From the NCBI RefSeq assembly GCF_031157525.1, contig NZ_JAVIXR010000009.1:106568-170567 (forward strand): 64,000 nt of DNA, written 5' to 3'. This stretch comes from Marinobacter sediminicola (lineage in GTDB: Bacteria; Pseudomonadota; Gammaproteobacteria; Pseudomonadales; Oleiphilaceae). Both the position numbers and the translations under genes were made by a program. This document shows, piece by piece, positions 1 through 9,147 of this stretch (position 1 is its first letter; each line of letters starts with the position of its first letter). Under the pieces are notes generated by a model. It saw nothing but the letters and a program-made list of their open reading frames with translations, was not told the origin of the DNA and ran no database searches.

Positions 1-1
1 G

Positions 2-262
2 CCCATGTTCCCTCATACCCTCAGCAGTCGCCCGATTGTGGTAGACGGAAAGAGTGAGATAAAACTGGTTGTCGGGGAAACCAATGAAACCTACCCGCAA
101 ATCAGTTTTGATGGTCAGATGAATATTGCCTGCGCGCCGGGCGATATCATCCGCATCGCCAAAAAGCCTTTCAAAATTCGGCTGATTCACCCTACCGACC
201 ATAATTTCTATGCCACCTGCCGCGACAAGCTTGGCTGGGCAAGTGAAATAGCAGCGAGTTGA
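2..262 (+). CDS. nadK: NAD kinase, C-terminal part (5' end outside window)
   Basis: The reading frame is open from base 2 to a TGA at 260-262, giving the last 86 residues. NAD kinase phosphorylates NAD+ to NADP+ with ATP or polyphosphate in the cytosol. The visible part has the conserved PHTLSSRPIVV segment, a DGQ motif and the C-terminal LIHPTDHNFY..RDKLGW signature of bacterial NadK. The start and the N-terminal GGDGT motif lie upstream of the window. The next gene, a metallophosphoesterase, follows with almost no gap, so the two are probably co-transcribed. The order nadK, phosphoesterase, rhomboid, DUF1315, DUF2797, pepN resembles that of pseudomonads, which supports the call. Confidence 0.93.
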   Translation, partial: PMFPHTLSSRPIVVDGKSEIKLVVGETNETYPQISFDGQMNIACAPGDIIRIAKKPFKIRLIHPTDHNFYATCRDKLGWASEIAAS

Positions 263-264
263 TC

Positions 265-1284
265 ATGGCTGGAATTAAGCATACTGCAAGTCGTGGTTAC
301 GACATTATCGGCGATATTCACGGCTGTGCGAATACGCTTGCGATGTTGCTCGAGCAGATGGGATACAGCAAGGTGAATGGCGTATACCAGCACCGCCGGC
401 GGCAAGCTGTGTTCATTGGCGATATTATTGATCGCGGCCCGAGAATTCGTGAAGCGCTGCACCTGGTCAGGAACATGGTCGAGCGGGGTTCCGCGCGTAT
501 TGTGATGGGAAACCATGAGTACAACGCCCTAGGCTACTGTACACGGGCGCGTGCAGGCAGTGGTAAAACATGGCTGCGGGAACATAACCCGCGACACGAT
601 CGCCTGATCCGGGAAACCCTGGAGCAGTTCGAAGCCTACCCTCACGAGTGGAATGACTTCCTTGAGTGGTTTTATACTATTCCCTTGTTTATCGAGGAAG
701 ACGATTTTCGTGCGGTTCACGCCTGCTGGGATGACGAGCTCATTCAGAAGTTCAAGCAGGTCCAAGGCGGCGCCTGCATCGATGAAGATTTCCTGCACGC
801 TTCTGCGGCAATCGATTCCTTTGCAGGGCAGGTTATGGACACCTTGTTGCGGGGCACAGATTTACGCCTTCCTCAGGGTGTAAAAATAACCGGGCGGGAT
901 GGCTACGTTCGAGAGTTTTTCCGTACCAAGTTCTGGGCCGACGATCCCCGCACCTATGCCGATGTAGTCTTCCAGCCTGACCCCTTGCCACCAGAAGTGG
1001 CGGGGCGGCTTCTTAGCGACGACGAGCGCAAGCAGCTGATCAGTTACCCGCTGGATGCGCCGCCGGTATTCGTTGGTCATTACTGGATGGACAGTGAGCC
1101 TGCGCCGCTTAAGTCCAACGTCGCCTGCATTGATTTCAGTGCTGTGAAGTACGGCAGGCTGGTGGCGTACCGGATGGACGGCGAGCGAGAACTTTCCCCC
1201 GACAAGTTTGTTTGGGTCAATGTCGCTCGGGATCATAAGGATTCCCCTGATTATCCCACCAGTGAGGACAGCGTCGCTCGCTAA
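265..1284 (+). CDS. Calcineurin-like metallophosphoesterase (PPP/ApaH-like)
   Basis: The 339-residue protein carries the metal-binding motifs of the phosphoprotein-phosphatase superfamily: GDIHG near residue 16, GDIIDRGP near residue 50 and GNHE near residue 83. These bind two metal ions and hydrolyse phosphoesters. The substrate cannot be told; phosphoproteins and dinucleotides are both possible for this family. An in-frame TTG at 259 overlaps the nadK stop, but the ATG at 265 is the more conventional start. No signal peptide is visible, so it is cytosolic. It sits two bases after nadK and about 50 bases before glpG, consistent with one transcript. Confidence 0.85.
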   Translation: MAGIKHTASRGYDIIGDIHGCANTLAMLLEQMGYSKVNGVYQHRRRQAVFIGDIIDRGPRIREALHLVRNMVERGSARIVMGNHEYNALGYCTRARAGSGKTWLREHNPRHDRLIRETLEQFEAYPHEWNDFLEWFYTIPLFIEEDDFRAVHACWDDELIQKFKQVQGGACIDEDFLHASAAIDSFAGQVMDTLLRGTDLRLPQGVKITGRDGYVREFFRTKFWADDPRTYADVVFQPDPLPPEVAGRLLSDDERKQLISYPLDAPPVFVGHYWMDSEPAPLKSNVACIDFSAVKYGRLVAYRMDGERELSPDKFVWVNVARDHKDSPDYPTSEDSVAR

Positions 1285-1334
1285 CACGGCGGTCCGAGTT
1301 GTCAGTCTGAATAACCCGCGAGGCAAGGTAGATT

Positions 1335-2198
1335 GTGTACCGAGTAAAGCAGTTAGATGCCAGTGTAGATCTTGGCGGGTTTAGCCAGTGGCTAAAGAGC
1401 CAGGGAGTGCCCCACAGAATCAGTGAAGAGGGCGGTTTCCAGGTACTGTGGCTGGAGCATTCAGAGCATGCCGAGCCAGTTTTGGAGGCTCTGGAGCGAT
1501 TCCTTGCCGACCCGGGTATCCGCCAGGCTGTTGAGCACCAGAATCATTCGCCTGTATTCGTGGCAGGGCGATGGCAGCCGTCCCCTAGGCATGCGCCGCT
1601 GGTTCTTGGCATCATTGTACTGGGTGTGTTGATGGCCTGGTTTACAAGCCTGGGCAGCAATCAGTTCACGTTCAGTCTGTTGATCATCGATCCCCGAGCT
1701 TACGACTGGAATCCCATGGCAGGGAGTCTGGATGCGCTTTCGGCAACGCTTGCCAGTGGCCAAATCTGGCGGTTATTCACCCCTGACTTTCTGCACTTCA
1801 GCTGGACTCACATTGTTTTCAATTCCGTGATGCTGTGGTTTCTGGGTAGCCAGGTCGAATGGTTTGATGGGCGTGGCCGGCTTATTGTGCTTTTTATCGT
1901 TACTAGTCTTTTCTCCAACGTGTTGCAATACGTTGTGTCGGGGCCGCTTTTTGGTGGCCTTTCCGGAGTGGTTTACGGCATCCTCGGTTATTGCTGGCTG
2001 AGCCAGCGAACACATCCAAGATTCCAGTTCCCGCCCGCGCTGGTAACCTTTGCAGTAGTCTGGATGGTGATCGGGTTTACGCCCTTACCCGAGATGTTGG
2101 GGTTGGGGAGTATGGCCAATGAGGCGCATCTGGGCGGCTTTGTTGCTGGCTTGGCGATAGCGGCTATTTTGCCGGCTGGCAATAAACAGAAAGCATAA
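1335..2198 (+). CDS. glpG: Rhomboid-family intramembrane serine protease, GlpG-like
   Basis: The 287-residue protein starts at GTG 1335. Residues 1-80 form a soluble cytosolic domain like that of GlpG. About six membrane helices follow from residue 90. The catalytic serine is in GGLSGVVYG and the catalytic histidine in NEAHLGGF near the C terminus; together they form the Ser-His dyad that cuts substrates inside the membrane. An HIVFNSVMLW segment matches the conserved H-x(3)-N-x(3)-L/F motif of the second core helix. It lies in the nadK-pepN gene order. The natural substrate is unknown. Confidence 0.92.
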   Translation: MYRVKQLDASVDLGGFSQWLKSQGVPHRISEEGGFQVLWLEHSEHAEPVLEALERFLADPGIRQAVEHQNHSPVFVAGRWQPSPRHAPLVLGIIVLGVLMAWFTSLGSNQFTFSLLIIDPRAYDWNPMAGSLDALSATLASGQIWRLFTPDFLHFSWTHIVFNSVMLWFLGSQVEWFDGRGRLIVLFIVTSLFSNVLQYVVSGPLFGGLSGVVYGILGYCWLSQRTHPRFQFPPALVTFAVVWMVIGFTPLPEMLGLGSMANEAHLGGFVAGLAIAAILPAGNKQKA

Positions 2199-2222
2199 AA
2201 AAACCCCACCAGAGGTGGGGTA
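2197..2222 (-). terminator. Stem-loop with T-run on the minus strand
   Basis: CCCCACC and GGTGGGG (2204-2220) form a 7-bp stem with a three-base loop. A run of A on the plus strand just before it gives a T-run only for minus-strand transcription. It lies directly after the glpG stop. It would work as an intrinsic terminator mainly for transcripts entering from the right; on the plus strand it is a hairpin without a U tail. Confidence 0.55.
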
Positions 2223-2253
2223 TAAAAGAAGCTTATTGCTCCTGATGAGAGAG

Positions 2254-2282
2254 ACCAAATGATACGACCGTCGTCATTTGGT
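2254..2282. repeat. 9-bp perfect inverted repeat
   Basis: ACCAAATGA at 2254-2262 is mirrored exactly by TCATTTGGT at 2274-2282, with an 11-base spacer. It lies immediately left of a strong Fur-box match and 80 bases before the DUF1315 gene. It may be a second operator or a small hairpin; which one cannot be decided from sequence. Confidence 0.5.
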
Positions 2283-2284
2283 AG

Positions 2285-2303
2285 GGCAATGATAATCATT
2301 ATC
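2285..2303 (+). promoter_or_regulatory. Fur box upstream of the DUF1315-DUF2797 pair
   Basis: GGCAATGATAATCATTATC matches 17 of 19 positions of the classical Fur consensus GATAATGATAATCATTATC, including the full palindromic core. It ends 59 bases before the DUF1315 start codon, a normal promoter position. Fur with Fe2+ would repress the pair when iron is plentiful. This is a sequence match plus family knowledge; binding is not shown. Confidence 0.75.
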
Positions 2304-2362
2304 GTTTGCATCTGTCAAACGATTACTCTACTTTTTTATGAAGGTTTTTTCAGGAGAACCGG

Positions 2363-2656
2363 ATGACTTACGAAGAGCTTATCGAGCGACTCGATCCCAA
2401 TGTTTATCAGAGTCTGAAACAGTCCATAGAACTCGGAAAGTGGCCGGATGGTCGCAAGCTAACGCCCCAGCAGCGGGAGATTAGCCTGGAGGCAGTCATT
2501 TATTACGAGAACCTGCATAACATCCCTGAGCAGGAGCGCGTAGGTTACCTTGATCGTGGAATCAAGGCTGGCACTGCATGCGACCCCTCCGTGCGTCGTA
2601 ATCAGCCGGGCGAGAACAACGTCGATCCCAATCAGTTTGTTGAGGTCAAATCTTGA
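2363..2656 (+). CDS. yeaC: DUF1315 family protein (YeaC-like)
   Basis: This 97-residue soluble protein starts at ATG 2363 after a CAGGAG ribosome-binding site. Its pattern (MTYEELIERL, KWPDG, LTPQQRE, NIPEQERVGY) is that of the small DUF1315/YeaC family of gammaproteobacteria. No function is established for the family. Its stop overlaps the TTG start of the DUF2797 gene, so the two are probably translationally coupled. The Fur box upstream suggests iron-responsive control. Confidence 0.85.
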   Translation: MTYEELIERLDPNVYQSLKQSIELGKWPDGRKLTPQQREISLEAVIYYENLHNIPEQERVGYLDRGIKAGTACDPSVRRNQPGENNVDPNQFVEVKS

Positions 2657-3492
2657 ACGATCTTGCGGATGTAACCGGGCGGCTCAGAAAAATGCCCGCA
2701 GAAGCTGGCGACCCTGTGTCCTATGTACTGGCTGTAGGTGACGCTCGAGTGGAAATGAATGAGCTCATAGGCCAGCCCTTACGCTTTGATTTCGAGGGTG
2801 TGATTCGCTGCGTTAACTGTGACCGGACAACGAAAAAGAGTTTCAACCAAGGGCATTGTTACCCCTGCTTCCGGAAGCTGGCTTCCTGTGACAGTTGCAT
2901 CATGAGCCCTGAAAAATGCCATTACCACCTGGGCACCTGCCGTGAGCCTGAGTGGGGTGAAACCCATTGCATGATTGAACATGTGGTGTATCTGGCTAAC
3001 TCATCGGGCCTCAAAGTAGGCATTACTCGCGGTTCCCAGGTGCCAACGCGCTGGATCGACCAGGGTGCAGTGGATGCTATTCCCGTGTTGAGAGTGGCTA
3101 CCCGGTATCTTTCCGGCCTTGTTGAGGTGGCCTGCAAGAAACACGTTGCAGATCGCACAAACTGGCGCGCCATGCTCAGGGGCGATGTTGCGGAGTTGAA
3201 TCTTGTGCAGGAGCGCCAGCGGATACTCGCGCTGATTGCAGAGGATCTCGCCGCGCTGCGTGAAGAACACGGGCAGGATGCCATTCGCGAAGTGGATGAA
3301 CGGGGGCTTGAATTGAGCTACCCCGTGCAGACCTGGCCAGAAAAAATCAAAACTCATAACCTGGATAAAACACCGGAAGTGGAGGGGGTTCTTGAGGGCA
3401 TCAAAGGCCAATACCTGATCCTCGACACCGGGGTTATCAATATCCGCAAGTTTACCGGTTATGAAGTCCGTTTCCGGGTAATGGGCTCTTAA
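2653..3492 (+). CDS. DUF2797 family protein with cysteine clusters
   Basis: A 279-residue cytosolic protein that starts at TTG 2653 inside the end of the upstream gene. It has the DUF2797 layout. An N-terminal region leads to a cysteine-rich section with CVNC, CYPC, CDSC and a later C..C..H pattern (about residues 54-110), which looks able to bind zinc or an Fe-S cluster. A conserved VGITRG segment follows. The biochemical role is unknown. The Fur box before the operon fits a metal-related role, but that is inference. Confidence 0.82.
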   Translation: MNDLADVTGRLRKMPAEAGDPVSYVLAVGDARVEMNELIGQPLRFDFEGVIRCVNCDRTTKKSFNQGHCYPCFRKLASCDSCIMSPEKCHYHLGTCREPEWGETHCMIEHVVYLANSSGLKVGITRGSQVPTRWIDQGAVDAIPVLRVATRYLSGLVEVACKKHVADRTNWRAMLRGDVAELNLVQERQRILALIAEDLAALREEHGQDAIREVDERGLELSYPVQTWPEKIKTHNLDKTPEVEGVLEGIKGQYLILDTGVINIRKFTGYEVRFRVMGS

Positions 3493-3575
3493 GATACCCG
3501 TTGTCCGTCCGATCTGATAACGCCTGACTGGCCCGCCCCGGGTCCTTCGCAGGCTGAGCAATCTGGAGACTATCA

Positions 3576-6227
3576 ATGCGCACCAATCAGCCAACAACCA
3601 TCCGCCTGAGCGAATACAAGGTACCTGCATACCTGGTAGACACCGTCGACCTTCGCTTCGAGCTCTTTGAAAATGGTGCACGGGTGCACAGCACTTTAAC
3701 CGTGCACCGAAATCCGGAGTCCACCGAGGAATCCGCGCCCCTGGAGCTGGATGGCGATAGCCTTAAGTTGGAGCGGGTCGAGTTGGATGGCCAAGAGCTG
3801 GCGGCAGGCAGTGACTATAATGAAACCGGTGTGCAGCTTGTTATTGCAAAGGTGCCAGCCCGGTTCGAGTTAACGGTCGTGACCTGGATTGAGCCACAGA
3901 ACAACACCCGGCTTGAAGGGCTGTACAAATCTTCGGGAATGTTTTGCACTCAATGTGAAGCCGAGGGTTTCCGTTGCATTACCTATTTTCCGGATCGCCC
4001 CGATGTGATGGCGCGATACCGCACCCGCATTGAAGCAGACAAAGCCAGTTGTCCGGTGCTGTTGTCCAACGGTAACGACGTGGACAGGGGTGACCTTGAA
4101 GACGGGCGCCATTTCGTAACCTGGGAAGATCCGTTCCCCAAGCCGAGTTACCTCTTTGCCTTGGTGGCAGGCGACCTGGTGGAAAAGCAGGATACTTTTA
4201 CAACCTGTTCCAGCCGGGATATTGATTTGCGCATATTTGTTGAGCCTCGCAATGCCGCCAAATGCCAGCATGCCATGGACTCACTCAAGCGCTCCATGCG
4301 CTGGGATGAAGAGGTTTATGGCCGCGAGTACGATTTGGATATCTTCATGATTGTTGCCGTAGACGATTTCAATATGGGAGCCATGGAGAACAAGGGCCTG
4401 AATATTTTCAACTCGTCCTGCGTATTGGCCAGTCAGGAAACAGCAACCGACCTTGCGTTCCAGCGCATTGAATCCATTGTTGCCCATGAGTACTTCCACA
4501 ACTGGTCTGGCAACCGGGTAACCTGCCGGGACTGGTTTCAGTTGAGCCTTAAAGAAGGGTTCACGGTATTCCGGGATTCCACCTTCTCGGCCGATATGGG
4601 TTCACCAACGGTCAAGCGAATTGAAGACGTAACGCTTCTACGCACCGCTCAGTTTGCTGAAGATGCCGGGCCAATGGCACATCCAGTGCGGCCCGCTTCG
4701 TACATGGAGATCAGTAACTTCTATACTCTGACCATTTATGAAAAGGGTGCGGAAGTGGTGCGCATGATTCATACCTTGCTGGGGCCGGACTTGTTCCGTA
4801 AAGGCAGTGATCTGTATTTCGAACGCCACGACGGCGAGGCGGTCACCACTGATGATTTCGTGAAGGCGATGGAAGACGCATCCGGTCGCGATCTCGCCCA
4901 GTTCCGCTTGTGGTACGACCAGGCTGGTACGCCAGTGCTGACGGTGGCAGACGACTATGATTCCGAGCGCGGTGTATACAGTCTCAAGATACAACAAGCA
5001 ATTCCTGATACGCCAGGGCAGACGAATAAGAAACCACAGCATATTCCTTTCGCCTTGGGCCTTCTGGGCGCGGAGGGGGAGGCTTTGCCTCTAAGGCTGG
5101 CTAGTACGGAAGATGCGGCGAGTGCGCCAACCGAGCGGGTTCTTGAGCTAACCGACGCAAGCCACACGTTTGAGTTTTACGGGCTGTCTCAGAAACCTGT
5201 GCCATCGTTGCTGCGCCATTTTTCCGCGCCGGTGCGATTGGTCTACCCATGGAGCCGCGAGCAGCTTGTGTTTTTGATGAGCCATGACCCGGATGGTTTC
5301 AACCGCTGGGATGCAGGCCAGCGGCTTGCGGTTGATGTGATCCAATCACTGGTGGCTTCGTCCGGGGATGGGGATATTGACCCTCGCCTGGTGGAAGCCT
5401 ACCGCGCGTTGCTGGCAGACAGAGCGCTGGATCAGGCCTTGGTAGCGAAGATGCTTCATCTGCCTTCTGAGGCCTATCTTATTGAACTGGCGGATAGCCC
5501 GGATGTAGCAGCTATTCACCGTACACGGGAACAAGTGTTGAGCCACTTGGCTACCTCGTTGCGAGATGAGTTGGTTGCCTGCTATAACCGGAACCTGGGG
5601 GGCGGTGAATACGAGGTGACACCGGAATCTGTCGCTCGCCGAAGCCTGAAAAATACGGCGCTCGCCTGGTTGCTGATGATCAATGACGATACCGGGCGCG
5701 ACCTGGCTCTTCAGCAGCTTAGCGAGGCTGATAATATGACCGATCGCATGGGTGCGCTGCGCGCTCTGATCAACTCGGATTACGCAGCAGAAAGAAGCCA
5801 GGCTCTGGCAGATTTCTACGAGCAGTTCCAGAGCGATCCCCAAGTTGTTGAGCAGTGGTTTTCGGTGCAGGCGTCCTCCGATCGGGCTGGCCAGTTGCCG
5901 CAGATCCAGGCGCTTCTGAAGCACCCCGCCTTTGATTGGAAAAACCCCAACAAAATTCGCTCAGTTATCGGGGTGTTTGCAGGCCAGAATCTGGCAGCCT
6001 TCCACAACCCCGATGGGTCAGGTTATTCATTCCTTGCTGAGCAGGTGTGTCGACTGGACGACAGCAACCCGCAGATTGCTGCTCGGCTGGTTGCACCGTT
6101 GACCCGCTGGAAGAAGTTTGCACCTGCCTACAGCGCACTGATGCGTACCGCTCTTGAACAGATTCGGGACAAGGCAGAGCTGTCGGCAGATCTCTATGAG
6201 GTTGTGCACAAAAGCCTTGAAGCCTGA
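3576..6227 (+). CDS. pepN: Aminopeptidase N (M1 family)
   Basis: An 883-residue zinc metallopeptidase that removes N-terminal amino acids from peptides in the cytosol. The exopeptidase motif GAMEN is near residue 269. The zinc-binding HEYFHNW (HExxH) is near residue 306, with the third ligand glutamate in LKEGFTVFRD. Length and domain order fit gammaproteobacterial PepN: N-terminal beta domain, thermolysin-like domain, small beta domain, and C-terminal helical domain with DUF3458-type segments. It starts at ATG 3576 behind TGGAGA. It closes the nadK-pepN gene group, and no terminator is obvious in the 170 bases after it. Confidence 0.97.
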   Translation: MRTNQPTTIRLSEYKVPAYLVDTVDLRFELFENGARVHSTLTVHRNPESTEESAPLELDGDSLKLERVELDGQELAAGSDYNETGVQLVIAKVPARFELTVVTWIEPQNNTRLEGLYKSSGMFCTQCEAEGFRCITYFPDRPDVMARYRTRIEADKASCPVLLSNGNDVDRGDLEDGRHFVTWEDPFPKPSYLFALVAGDLVEKQDTFTTCSSRDIDLRIFVEPRNAAKCQHAMDSLKRSMRWDEEVYGREYDLDIFMIVAVDDFNMGAMENKGLNIFNSSCVLASQETATDLAFQRIESIVAHEYFHNWSGNRVTCRDWFQLSLKEGFTVFRDSTFSADMGSPTVKRIEDVTLLRTAQFAEDAGPMAHPVRPASYMEISNFYTLTIYEKGAEVVRMIHTLLGPDLFRKGSDLYFERHDGEAVTTDDFVKAMEDASGRDLAQFRLWYDQAGTPVLTVADDYDSERGVYSLKIQQAIPDTPGQTNKKPQHIPFALGLLGAEGEALPLRLASTEDAASAPTERVLELTDASHTFEFYGLSQKPVPSLLRHFSAPVRLVYPWSREQLVFLMSHDPDGFNRWDAGQRLAVDVIQSLVASSGDGDIDPRLVEAYRALLADRALDQALVAKMLHLPSEAYLIELADSPDVAAIHRTREQVLSHLATSLRDELVACYNRNLGGGEYEVTPESVARRSLKNTALAWLLMINDDTGRDLALQQLSEADNMTDRMGALRALINSDYAAERSQALADFYEQFQSDPQVVEQWFSVQASSDRAGQLPQIQALLKHPAFDWKNPNKIRSVIGVFAGQNLAAFHNPDGSGYSFLAEQVCRLDDSNPQIAARLVAPLTRWKKFAPAYSALMRTALEQIRDKAELSADLYEVVHKSLEA

Positions 6228-6403
6228 GGCTTGGTCAAAGGGGGCTGTGATTGAGCACGCTTGATTACAGCCAGATACAAAATCGCACTTTCGATCGATA
6301 GACAACCTTGATGAATCGGCTAGTCTGATGGAAAGCCTGTCTTTCCATCAGGTAATAATAAAAAAGCCTTTATACGGGCTTCCAGTTGAATTCAGGGCAA
6401 ACT

Positions 6404-7792
6404 ATGAATCATAAAAAGAGTGCGATACTCGGGGGCTTGCTCGCCCTCTCATTAGCATCATCACCCTCTTGGGCTGCAGTTTCTTCCAGTGAAGCTTCCC
6501 GCCTTGGCAAAGATCTTACGCCGTTTGGCTCTATCAAGGCCGGCAACGAATCCGGCACTATCCCGGCTTGGACCGGAGGTATTACAAAGCCGCCAGCAGG
6601 ATACAAAGGCTCGGGTCAGCACCATATTGATCCATTCCCGAACGATGAAGTATTGTTCACCATTAATGCGTCAAACAAAGACCAGTATGCGGAGCACCTG
6701 ACAGACGGTGCTCTGGCATTATTTGAAACCTATCCGACCAGCTTTCGCATCCCCGTCTATAAATCCCGTCGCACTCACGCCGTGCCTGACTGGGTTGCGG
6801 AAAATACACGTGAGAATGCAGTTGAAGCAGAAGTTGTTGGCAAGGGTGAAGGCCTTAAAGGCGCTTATGGTGGCTACCCTTTCCCGATACTGAGTGGCAA
6901 TGACGAGCAAAAAGCCTGGCAGGTTGTCTGGAATCACCTGACCCGTTGGCGCGGAATTTCAGGCACACGTCGCTCCAGTGAAGTTGCGGTCCAAACGAAC
7001 GGCGACTATTCGCTTGTTACTACTCAGCAGGAAGCATTTTTCAACTTTTATAACCCTGAGGGAGACGAGAGTGAGCTCGACAACATCATTTTCTACTACC
7101 TTTCGTTCACTCAGTCTCCTCCGCGCTTGGCGGGTAGCGCCATTCTTATCCATGAAACCCTTAACCAGATTATAAGCCCACGAAATGGGTGGGGTTACAA
7201 CGCTGGGCAGCGCCGTGTAAGAAGAGCCCCGAACCTGGGTTACGACTCACCTATTGCAACGGCCGACAACCTCCGCACAGCGGATGACACGGATATTTTT
7301 AACGGCGCATTGGATCGTTACGACTGGTCTTATGAAGGTTTGAAGGAAATATATATTCCTTATAACAACTACCGCATCGGTGAAAAGGGGCTCCGTTATT
7401 CTGAAATACTCGGTATGTCCCACGTAAATCCGGATGTGACACGCTGGGAGTTGCACCGCGTGCACGTGGTTGAAGCGAACCTGAAAAAAGGGGCTCGTCA
7501 TATTTACGGCAAGCGCCGCTTCTACGTTGACGAAGACAGCTGGAACACGGTCCTGTTGGATCAGTACGACGGTCGTGGCGAATTGTGGCGCGTAACCATG
7601 GGTCTTGCGAAAAATTATTATGAACTTCCAGGTGTGTGGACCGTTCTGGACGTCTATCATGATTTACAGGCCCGTCGTTATCACGTGATTGGCCTTGACA
7701 CCGAAGAGCCAAATACCCGAGTTCTTACTAACGATATTCCGAACAAGCGTTACTATTCTCCGGCCTCTCTGCGCCGACGGAGTGTTCGCTAA
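6404..7792 (+). CDS. DUF1329 family exported protein
   Basis: The 462-residue protein starts at ATG 6404; an in-frame TTG at 6386 has no better ribosome-binding site. Residues 1-24 form a signal peptide (KKSAILGGLLALSLAS then SWAA). The mature part is a DUF1329 protein, a family related to outer-membrane lipoprotein-sorting/LolB-like beta barrels, so a periplasmic lipid-handling role is plausible but unproven. No lipobox cysteine is present. It lies ahead of a YCF48-like protein and an RND/MMPL transporter, an association known in Marinobacter and Pseudomonas. The three probably form one envelope export or lipid-trafficking unit. Confidence 0.85.
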   Translation: MNHKKSAILGGLLALSLASSPSWAAVSSSEASRLGKDLTPFGSIKAGNESGTIPAWTGGITKPPAGYKGSGQHHIDPFPNDEVLFTINASNKDQYAEHLTDGALALFETYPTSFRIPVYKSRRTHAVPDWVAENTRENAVEAEVVGKGEGLKGAYGGYPFPILSGNDEQKAWQVVWNHLTRWRGISGTRRSSEVAVQTNGDYSLVTTQQEAFFNFYNPEGDESELDNIIFYYLSFTQSPPRLAGSAILIHETLNQIISPRNGWGYNAGQRRVRRAPNLGYDSPIATADNLRTADDTDIFNGALDRYDWSYEGLKEIYIPYNNYRIGEKGLRYSEILGMSHVNPDVTRWELHRVHVVEANLKKGARHIYGKRRFYVDEDSWNTVLLDQYDGRGELWRVTMGLAKNYYELPGVWTVLDVYHDLQARRYHVIGLDTEEPNTRVLTNDIPNKRYYSPASLRRRSVR

Positions 7793-7856
7793 GGCATATA
7801 TTCTTTGTGAGTGGCGAGATTATAGCCCTTGCCTCGCTGCTCAAGGTCGCGTGATG

Positions 7857-7886
7857 ATATGCCGGTAGCCTCAGGTGCCGGCATAT
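7857..7886. terminator. 9-bp stem-loop after the DUF1329 gene
   Basis: ATATGCCGG (7857-7865) pairs with CCGGCATAT (7878-7886) around a 12-base loop. No clear T-run follows, so it may be an mRNA-stabilising or attenuating hairpin between the DUF1329 and YCF48-like genes rather than a full terminator. Confidence 0.45.
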
Positions 7887-7952
7887 TTGCCGTTAATTGC
7901 CGGAGCTACCGGCCAGAGACATAAAGTTAAAACAACACAATAGGCAATTTGA

Positions 7953-9101
7953 ATGGCTAAAAGGTTGATGTGCAAAACGCTGGGGGCAGCCTGCCTCGGG
8001 CTTTCCATGGTTTGGTCCTCGCCGGCCGCATTTGCGGTTGCGGATCTCATTGAAACTCCGGCCCGTCAAACGGACCTGGCACCCACGAAGCTCCTCAATG
8101 ACGCTGTGCGTGCGGGCGATCGCATCGTTGCAGTGGGGGAGCGGGGACACATCATATACTCGGATGATGACGGGCAAACCTGGGTGCAGGGCAGTGTGCC
8201 TGTGTCTGTTACCTTGACCGCCGTAGATTTCGGTACTGAAACACATGGCTGGGCAGTTGGTCATAGCGGTGTGGTGCTGCATACCGAAGATGCCGGAGAG
8301 AACTGGAGCCTTCAGCTAACCGGAACCGATGCTTCCAAGCTGGCTATTGAGAGCAAGGAAGATCAAGTTGCCGCCATGGAAGAGCGCATCGAAGAGGCGC
8401 CTGAATCCGAAAAGGCAGACCTCGAGTGGGCAATGGATGATTTGGTGTTTGTCATAGAAAACATGCAGTCCGACCTGGATATCGGCCCGGTAAACCCGTT
8501 GCTTGGTGTCTGGTTTGAAGATGAGCAGCACGGTTTTGTCGTAGGCGCCTATGGCATGATCCTGCGCACGGAAGATGGCGGTCGTACGTGGAGTGACTGG
8601 GCATCGCAGATTCAGAACGCCCAGAACTTCCACCTCAACAGCATTGCTCGTATTACTGACGGAGCGCTTGTTATTGTAGGAGAGGCCGGGCAAATTCACG
8701 TTTCTGTGGATGGTGGAGACACCTGGGAGCGGCGCGAAAGTCCTTATGAGGGCTCTCTGTTCGGAGTGATAGGAACAGGGCAGGTTAATGAACTCCTGGC
8801 CTTTGGCCTGCGTGGCAACATGCTTTTTTCAGCCGATTTGGGAAAGACTTGGAGGATGGTACCTAACAGCGCAGGCGCTACGCTTAACGATGGTTCAGTG
8901 GCTGATGACGGCCGGATAACCCTGGTTGGAAATGGTGGCGCAGTGCTGATGAGCACCAATGGCGCAGAGTCATTTCGTGAACACTTCCGGAATGATCGGG
9001 CAGGCGTTATGAGCGTTGTTCCGGTATCTGGAACCAATCTTCTTGTCGTGGGTGAAAGCGGCGTGAAAATTACCGACGCGCGCGGAAAGAACCTTCAATA
9101 A
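7953..9101 (+). CDS. YCF48-like / BNR-repeat periplasmic protein
   Basis: A 382-residue protein with an N-terminal signal peptide (about residues 1-28, ending PAAFA). The mature region has repeated Asp-box (BNR) motifs: SDDDGQTW, TEDAGENW, TEDGGRTW, SVDGGDTW, SADLGKTW. These predict a seven-bladed-type beta propeller like the photosystem II assembly factor YCF48. A charged helical insert (about residues 125-170) interrupts the propeller. In non-photosynthetic bacteria such proteins often sit beside RND transporters, as here, and are thought to be periplasmic partners. The specific ligand is unknown. Confidence 0.85.
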   Translation: MAKRLMCKTLGAACLGLSMVWSSPAAFAVADLIETPARQTDLAPTKLLNDAVRAGDRIVAVGERGHIIYSDDDGQTWVQGSVPVSVTLTAVDFGTETHGWAVGHSGVVLHTEDAGENWSLQLTGTDASKLAIESKEDQVAAMEERIEEAPESEKADLEWAMDDLVFVIENMQSDLDIGPVNPLLGVWFEDEQHGFVVGAYGMILRTEDGGRTWSDWASQIQNAQNFHLNSIARITDGALVIVGEAGQIHVSVDGGDTWERRESPYEGSLFGVIGTGQVNELLAFGLRGNMLFSADLGKTWRMVPNSAGATLNDGSVADDGRITLVGNGGAVLMSTNGAESFREHFRNDRAGVMSVVPVSGTNLLVVGESGVKITDARGKNLQ

Positions 9102-9147
9102 CGCCCTGATGTGGCAACAACCGAAAAAATAATAGAGGGGCTTTTGA

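Noticed and set aside
259..264. TTG 259 as start of the metallophosphoesterase
   Set aside because: ATG 265 is only two codons later, is the stronger codon and loses no conserved residue.
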